In this document: piece after piece, positions 59,382 to 64,000 of the stretch | Position numbering within the stretch: position 1 is the stretch's first letter | Layout of the letters: each line of letters begins with the position of its first letter | Source: Comamonas sp. lk | GTDB taxonomy: Bacteria; Pseudomonadota; Gammaproteobacteria; Burkholderiales; Burkholderiaceae_C | NCBI GenBank assembly: GCA_945925985.1 | Contig: CAMELV010000019.1 | Coordinates: forward strand, 1 to 64,000 | Length of the DNA stretch: 64,000 bases | Direction: 5' to 3' | Program-made: the position numbers and the translations under genes | Notes under the pieces: model-generated | Seen by the model: the letters and a program-made list of their open reading frames with translations, nothing else | Told to the model about the DNA's origin: nothing | Databases searched by the model: none

Positions 59382-60032
59382 TCAGCGACCGCTGCGGACC
59401 TCGCCGGTCAGGAATTCCACCACCTGCAGGGCACGTTCCATGCTGCGCGCCAGGCTACCGTCGGTATAAAAGCGGCCCGCCACACCCAGCGCCGGCACAC
59501 CTTCCACCCGGTAGGCGTTCTGCAACTGCGCACCACGAGTGGCCTTGGTGGAGACCGAGAACGAGTTGTACTGCTCCATGAACTTGGCCTTGTCCACACC
59601 CTGCTTGCCAACCCAGTCACCAATCTCGTCGCCACGCGCGAGTTTTTGCTTGTCCACATGGATGGCTGCAAAGACCTGCCCATGGAGTTTGTCAAGCAAA
59701 CCCATGGCTTCGAGCGCGTGAAACAGGCGCTGCTGCGGCACAAAATCATCGCGAAAAGCCACGGGCACCCGCCTCACCGAGACATCTTTGGGCACGCCCT
59801 TGATCCAGGCATTGAGGGTGGGCTCAAAGGCATTGCAATGCGGGCAGCTGTACCAGAAAAACTCCACCACCTCGATCTTGCCCGCAGGCGCCTCCACCGC
59901 GGCCCGCTTGTCCAGCACCATGTAGTCGGTCCCGGCCACCGGCGGCTTGGCTTGGGCCAGCGCCAGCCCAGACGAAACGGCAGAACCCGCCAATGCAGCA
60001 CCGCAAACCAAAGAAAAATCACGACGTTTCAT
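59382..60032 (-). CDS. dsbA: Thiol:disulfide interchange protein DsbA
   Basis: Periplasmic oxidant that introduces disulfides. 216 residues. N terminus MKRRDFSLVCGAALAGSAVS with LALAQA is a signal peptide with a twin-Arg look. Thioredoxin fold with active site FFWYSCPHCNAFEP (CPHC) and cis-Pro loop VEGVPAL. The 165-bp gap to lptA holds no gene I can recognise. Confidence 0.94.
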   Translation of the reverse strand: MKRRDFSLVCGAALAGSAVSSGLALAQAKPPVAGTDYMVLDKRAAVEAPAGKIEVVEFFWYSCPHCNAFEPTLNAWIKGVPKDVSVRRVPVAFRDDFVPQQRLFHALEAMGLLDKLHGQVFAAIHVDKQKLARGDEIGDWVGKQGVDKAKFMEQYNSFSVSTKATRGAQLQNAYRVEGVPALGVAGRFYTDGSLARSMERALQVVEFLTGEVRSGR

Positions 60033-60093
60033 GCTCTGTTACTCCATTCAAAATCAGTTGATCCGCGCCAGGGGTAGAAGTTCCACAGGCCCG

Positions 60094-60768
60094 TCAGCGC
60101 TGAACCCGCACCAGGGCCGTCTCCAGCCCACTGGCATCGAGTTTTTCCTTGGCTCGCTCAGCTTCTTCTCGTTTGTCAAATGGGCCGACCCGCACCCGGT
60201 AAACGGTGCGGCCCGACTGCTCGCGCTCCGACACCCGGGTCTCGATACCACCGAGTGACAGACGGGCGCGCTGGCTCTCGGCGTCTTCGAGGGTGCGAAA
60301 AGCGCCCACTTGGACGAAATAACTAAAAGGCTCTGCTGCGCCCGCAACAGCGGCCGCAGCAACCGGGGCAGCGGTCGTCGTGCGCGACTTGGCCAGGTCG
60401 CCCAGCGGATCAGCACTGACAGCTGACTTGGCCTCGACCTTAGCGGGCAAACTGGGCAGCACGGCCGGCGCTGGGGTGGCTGTTACAGGGAGAGGCACAG
60501 CTGCCGCTCCGGAGGCCGCAGCCAGCGGCTCCGAGGCGGCCGGCTGTGCTGGCTTGGCCGGGTTTTTTCCATAGAGCGGCGCGTTGGGGTCCCAGTCCTT
60601 ATTTTTTTTACTCTCAGCAGCGTCCTGCTCGGCGCCGCGACTCTCGCCCTTGTTCAAAAAGGGCACAGGCACCTTGGTCACATACACCGCCACGGCCAGC
60701 GCAGAGCCCAGGCCCACCAGAACTCCGATGACGAACCCGACCAGGGTCCCACCGCGTTGCTGCATCAT
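60094..60768 (-). CDS. SPOR-domain cell-division-associated protein (FtsN-like)
   Basis: 224 residues from ATG 60768 (MMQQRGGTLVGFVIGVLVGL); a GTG at 60795 overlapping the argS stop by four bases is an equally possible start giving 233. One TM (about 8-31), a Pro/Ala/Lys-rich periplasmic linker, and a C-terminal SPOR peptidoglycan-binding domain (FSYFVQVGAFRTLEDAESQRARLSLGGIETRV...YRVRVGPFDKREEAERAKEKLDASGLETALV). Lies between argS and dsbA, a conserved betaproteobacterial order. Confidence 0.9.
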   Translation of the reverse strand: MMQQRGGTLVGFVIGVLVGLGSALAVAVYVTKVPVPFLNKGESRGAEQDAAESKKNKDWDPNAPLYGKNPAKPAQPAASEPLAAASGAAAVPLPVTATPAPAVLPSLPAKVEAKSAVSADPLGDLAKSRTTTAAPVAAAAVAGAAEPFSYFVQVGAFRTLEDAESQRARLSLGGIETRVSEREQSGRTVYRVRVGPFDKREEAERAKEKLDASGLETALVRVQR

Positions 60769-60791
60769 GTTCTTCACACTCCGGGTTGGAT

Positions 60792-62465
60792 TCACATTTT
60801 TTGCGGGGCGCTGACACCCAGCACCGCCAGTCCATTGTGCAACACCTGCGCCGTGGCCGCGACCAGCGCCAGCCGCGCCAACCGCAGAGGCTCGTCGTCC
60901 ACCAAAATACGCTCCGCATCGTAGTAACTGTGGTAACTGGCCGCCAATTCACGCAGGTAAAAAGTGACGTCATGCGGCGCAAAGTCGGCGGCGGCTGCCG
61001 TCAGCATGTTAGGGTATTTGGCCAGCAGCAGCATCAGCGCCTGCGCGGGCCCGCTGGACAGCGGGTCCAGGTCCACAGCGCCCAACGCCTGCCGGTCACC
61101 ACCCCAGGCCGCCAGCACTGAGCAGATGCGGGCATGGGCATACTGCACGTAATACACCGGGTTGTCGTTGTTCTTGGCCACCGCAAGATCGACGTCGAAG
61201 GTGTACTCGGTGTCGGGCTTGCGACTAAGCAGAAAGAATCGCACCGCGTCCTTGCTGGTCCACTCGATCAGGTCGCGCAGGGTCACGTAGCTGCCGGCGC
61301 GCTTGGAAATTTTGACCTCTTCGCCTCCCTTGACCACCCGCACCATGGTGTGCAACACATAGTCCGGATAGCCCTGCGGAATGCCGACGCCCGCGGCCTG
61401 CAGGCCGGCACGCACGCGCGCGATGGTGCCGTGGTGGTCGGTGCCCTGGATGTTGACCACTTTCTCGAAGCCGCGCTCCCACTTGGTAATGTGGTAGGCC
61501 ACATCGGGCACAAAGTAGGTGTAGCTGCCATCGCCCTTGCGCATCACCCGGTCCTTGTCGTCGCCGTAGGCCGTTGTTTTAAGCCACAGCGCGCCATCCT
61601 GCTCGTAGGTGTGGCCGGCCTCCTGCAAGCGACGCACTGCGTCATCGACCCGACCGCTCACGTACAGGCTGCTTTCCAGGTAGTAGTTGTCAAACCGGAC
61701 TGCAAAGGCCTGCAGGTCCAGGTCCTGCTCGTGGCGCAGGTAGGCGACGGCGAACAGGCGCATGTCGTCCAGCGCCTCGACGTCGCCCGAGGCGGTGAAG
61801 CTGCGGTCGTCAGACTGCACCGTCTTACCGGCCAGAAAATCGGCCGCAATGTCGCCAATGTACTCCCCGTTGTAGGCCTGCTCAGGCCATTCCGGGTCCC
61901 CGGGCTTGACGCCCTTGGCGCGCCATTGGGTGCTGGTGGCCAGAGTGCCGATCTGTACGCCGGCGTCGTTGTAATAGAACTCGCGGAAGACCGCCCAACC
62001 CTGGGTCTGGTACAGGTTACAAATGGCGTCACCCAAAGCGGCCTGGCGGCCGTGGCCCACGTGCAGCGGCCCGGTCGGGTTGGCCGAGACAAATTCCACC
62101 AGCAGGCGCTGGCCGCGGGGGCTCTGGGCGCCAAACTGAGCACCTTGCGCCAGCACGTCGCGCACCACGGCCTGCTTGGCTGCGGGTTTCAGCCGGATAT
62201 TGATAAACCCCGGCCCGGCGATGTCCAAGGCGTCCACCCAACGCTGGAACGGCTCGGTACGCAGCAACTCGGCGCGCAGGGTTTCGGCCAGCTGCCGCGG
62301 ATTGGCTTTGAGCGGCTTGGCCAGTTGCATGGCAGCCGTTGTGGCCAGGTCGCCATGGGCCGCCACCTTGGGTGACTCGAAAGCTGCTTTGGCACCGGCA
62401 CCCGGCAACAGGGTGTCTAGCACGCGCGCCAGAGTTTCGAGCAATTCATTTTTGACAGTCTGCAT
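60792..62465 (-). CDS. argS: Arginyl-tRNA synthetase
   Basis: Class I synthetase, 557 residues. N-terminal tRNA-binding Add-1 domain, HIGH variant [34 protein letters not shown]-like [18 protein letters not shown], and the helical DALR anticodon-binding domain ([25 protein letters not shown]). ATG 62465. Upstream 159 bp separates it from divergent psiF. Confidence 0.97.
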   Translation of the reverse strand: MQTVKNELLETLARVLDTLLPGAGAKAAFESPKVAAHGDLATTAAMQLAKPLKANPRQLAETLRAELLRTEPFQRWVDALDIAGPGFINIRLKPAAKQAVVRDVLAQGAQFGAQSPRGQRLLVEFVSANPTGPLHVGHGRQAALGDAICNLYQTQGWAVFREFYYNDAGVQIGTLATSTQWRAKGVKPGDPEWPEQAYNGEYIGDIAADFLAGKTVQSDDRSFTASGDVEALDDMRLFAVAYLRHEQDLDLQAFAVRFDNYYLESSLYVSGRVDDAVRRLQEAGHTYEQDGALWLKTTAYGDDKDRVMRKGDGSYTYFVPDVAYHITKWERGFEKVVNIQGTDHHGTIARVRAGLQAAGVGIPQGYPDYVLHTMVRVVKGGEEVKISKRAGSYVTLRDLIEWTSKDAVRFFLLSRKPDTEYTFDVDLAVAKNNDNPVYYVQYAHARICSVLAAWGGDRQALGAVDLDPLSSGPAQALMLLLAKYPNMLTAAAADFAPHDVTFYLRELAASYHSYYDAERILVDDEPLRLARLALVAATAQVLHNGLAVLGVSAPQKM

Positions 62466-62576
62466 GCGCGGATTTTAGGGGTGGCGCCTGTACTGCCAGC
62501 CAGGCGACCCGCTCACGCCCAAAAATCGAGGGTTAACCCGCGTCGGCGTGTTTGCCAAGTTCAGCGTTATATGCTG

Positions 62577-62593
62577 GAATCCGCCATGGATTC
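62577..62593 (+). promoter_or_regulatory. Small palindrome upstream of psiF
   Basis: GAATCC-GCCAT-GGATTC, a 6-bp perfect inverted repeat, 31 bp before the psiF ATG in the argS-psiF divergent gap. It could be an operator or a 5' untranslated-region stem. No PhoB box could be recognised in the gap. Confidence 0.35.
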
Positions 62594-62624
62594 GCTGCTT
62601 AAAACCACTTAATAGGAACCCACC

Positions 62625-62927
62625 ATGAAGAAATTCCTTTCGATTCTGGCAGTCGGCCTGTCGATTTATATGGGCGCTGCCCACGCCGAAGACGCTGCCA
62701 AAACCCCGCAACAAAACAAGATGGCAACTTGTAACAAGGACGCCGGCGACAAGAAGGGTGATGAGCGCAAGGCCTTCATGAAGGACTGCCTGAGCGCCAA
62801 ACCCGCCGCGGCCCCGGACAAGAAAACCGCGCAGCAAGACAAAATGAAAACTTGCAACGAGCAGGCCAAAGACAAAAAAGGCGACGAGCGCAAAAAGTTC
62901 ATGAGCGAGTGCCTCAAGAGCAAGTAA
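62625..62927 (+). CDS. psiF: PsiF-repeat periplasmic protein
   Basis: 100 residues, signal peptide 1-21 ending AHA/EDA. Two tandem PsiF repeats, QQNKMATCNKDAGDKKGDER and QQDKMKTCNEQAKDKKGDER, each continuing KxFMxxCL, so each has a Cys pair likely to form a disulfide. Very Lys-rich. Named after the phosphate-starvation-inducible E. coli protein; function unknown. Good AATAGGAA ribosome site. Confidence 0.93.
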   Translation: MKKFLSILAVGLSIYMGAAHAEDAAKTPQQNKMATCNKDAGDKKGDERKAFMKDCLSAKPAAAPDKKTAQQDKMKTCNEQAKDKKGDERKKFMSECLKSK

Positions 62928-62978
62928 GCCCAGAATGGGCATGCCAGCGGCAGGCTCCGGGCAGGGTGACCAAAGTGG

Positions 62979-63899
62979 TCACGAAGCTTGCCAGTAGCCT
63001 GGCTGCCCATAATGGTGTTTAAGAAAATCAATCCAAAGCCGCACCCGCAAGGGCAGGTGTTTGGCGTGGGCAAACACCGCATAAATACCGTTGGGCGGCG
63101 CGGCAAACGCCTCCAGCACGGCCTCCAGGGTGCCCGCTTCCACCTCTGACTCCACCTCCCAGGTACTGCGCCAGGCAATGCCCAGGCCGCGCAGGCACCA
63201 GTCGTGCAGCACTTGCCCGTCTGAGCAGTCGAGGGGCCCCGCCGCCTTGAGGTACACCAGCTCGCGGCCCTCGCCCTTGGGCAGCGAGAAGGCCCAGCCC
63301 CGGGTTTGCGAGGCGTCACTGGACAGCGTCAGGCAGTCAAATCGGCTCAGGTCTTGGGGGTGCAGCGGCCGGCCGTGGCGCTGCAAATAGGCCGGCGTGG
63401 CCACGCACAGGCGGCGGTTGTCGGCCAGCCGCACGCTGATTAAGGATGAGTCTGGCATGTCACCAACTCGCACCGCGCAGTCCACCGCTTCACCCGCTAG
63501 GTCCACCACGCGGTCGCTCAGGTTCAAGGAGAGGGTCACCTCGGGGTGCAACTCACGAAAACGCGGCACCAACGGTGCCACGTGCCTGCGGCCAAACCCG
63601 GCGGGCGCCGTGATACGCAAATGCCCACTGGCCTTGACGCCGCCCGCCGACACGCTGCCTTCTGCATTGGCCAGATCGGCCAGCAGACGCTGGCAGTCTT
63701 CCAGAAAGGCACTGCCCTCGTGGGTGAGCGTGATGCGCCGTGTGGTGCGAACCAGCAGCTTGACCCCCAGTCGCTCCTCCAAAGCGTCAAGCCGCCGACC
63801 CATGATGGCCGGCGCGACGCCTTCGGCCAGGCCGGCTGCCGTTAGGCTCCCGCGCGAGGCCACTGAGACGAAGGTTTCGAGCTGCTTGAGCTTGTCCAT
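62979..63899 (-). CDS. LysR family transcriptional regulator
   Basis: 306 residues: N-terminal wHTH about 1-60 (MDKLKQLETFVSVASRGSLTAAGLAEGVAPAIMGRRLDALEERLGVKLLVRTTRRITLTHEG) and a C-terminal effector domain starting at GHLRITAPAGFGRRHVAPLVPRF. It belongs to the large DmlR/CrgA-like subgroup (SGHLRI...CAVRVG). LysR regulators usually control a divergent neighbour, which would begin beyond base 63900 and is not in the window. Confidence 0.93.
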   Translation of the reverse strand: MDKLKQLETFVSVASRGSLTAAGLAEGVAPAIMGRRLDALEERLGVKLLVRTTRRITLTHEGSAFLEDCQRLLADLANAEGSVSAGGVKASGHLRITAPAGFGRRHVAPLVPRFRELHPEVTLSLNLSDRVVDLAGEAVDCAVRVGDMPDSSLISVRLADNRRLCVATPAYLQRHGRPLHPQDLSRFDCLTLSSDASQTRGWAFSLPKGEGRELVYLKAAGPLDCSDGQVLHDWCLRGLGIAWRSTWEVESEVEAGTLEAVLEAFAAPPNGIYAVFAHAKHLPLRVRLWIDFLKHHYGQPGYWQAS

Positions 63900-64000
63900 G
63901 GCCGAAGATTATGGCCCTGCGCCGCCGCCCGCCCACGGCTCCCCGGCCAGACGGACGCAGTGGTATAAGTAAGTCCCTCATCGTTCCGGGGCCTGTCTGT

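Noticed and set aside
61134-62375. 413-codon open frame antisense to argS
   Set aside because: Complement of argS codons; no recognisable domain and no ribosome site.
1-64000. CRISPR arrays, rRNA genes, prophage or IS elements
   Set aside because: No regularly spaced repeats, rRNA sequence, phage structural genes or transposase motifs were found on either strand.

Overview
The window looks like chromosomal DNA of a GC-rich betaproteobacterium, most likely family Comamonadaceae (Rhodoferax/Polaromonas type). The evidence is the tRNA-Tyr/tRNA-Gly/tRNA-Thr/tuf operon, the trpE-trpG...trpD...trpC-ung order, a sigma-54 gene next to lptAB, and a short dispersed repeat of a kind I recall from this family, which here sits inside genes. 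No rRNA, CRISPR array, prophage or recognisable IS element is visible.

Layout. 1-670: start of tuf and three tRNA genes with a clear promoter, all on the minus strand. 670-9063: ung and the tryptophan genes trpC, trpD, trpG, trpE (minus). They are interrupted by ltaE and lysE, and by an oppositely oriented myo-inositol oxygenase plus inositol-monophosphatase-like pair between trpD and trpC. 9408-11174: a chemoreceptor. 11182-21910: a type II secretion locus, gspG-H-I-J-K-L-M-N-D-E-F as one tightly overlapped minus-strand operon with a short gspC divergent. 21939-26271: housekeeping genes rpe, apaG, thiL, a second RsmH-like methyltransferase, pgpA, pncC. 26279-33162: a dipeptide-type ABC transporter divergent from an M81 (MlrC-like) metallopeptidase. 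33182-33895: a YebC-family regulator.

34046-41896 is visibly less GC-rich and reads as an acquired sugar catabolic locus. Two divergent units share a 65-bp AT-rich promoter region. One encodes a lactonase (SMP-30), an SDR dehydrogenase and an enolase-superfamily acid-sugar dehydratase. The other encodes a ribose-type ABC importer, a FadR-type GntR regulator and a cellulase-like glycoside hydrolase. Together they suggest import, oxidation to a lactone, hydrolysis and dehydration of a sugar released from a glycoside. The sugar is unknown and no 2-keto-3-deoxy acid aldolase is present. 41979-47823: an alpha/beta hydrolase, a cyclic-phosphodiesterase-like protein and a Ugp-type ABC transporter. 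48147-49825: a probable fluoroacetate/haloacetate dehalogenase and an SDR.

49873-54868 is rich in toxin-antitoxin genes: VapBC-like, Phd/RelE-like, MazE-MazF and a lone PIN protein, around a UPF0149 protein and an FMN-binding glutamate synthase-like protein. Here the 3' end of the glutamate synthase-like gene is duplicated. The second copy is fused in frame to a MazE antitoxin that has lost its DNA-binding start. 54865-63899 returns to core genes: rlmL-like, rpoN, lptB, lptA, dsbA, a SPOR protein, argS, psiF and a LysR regulator.

The observations I rate highest are the chimeric MazE with the flanking duplication, the dispersed repeat that supplies coding sequence to at least five proteins (including the GspD signal peptide), the uncharacterised sugar locus, and the inositol oxygenase pair inside the trp cluster.
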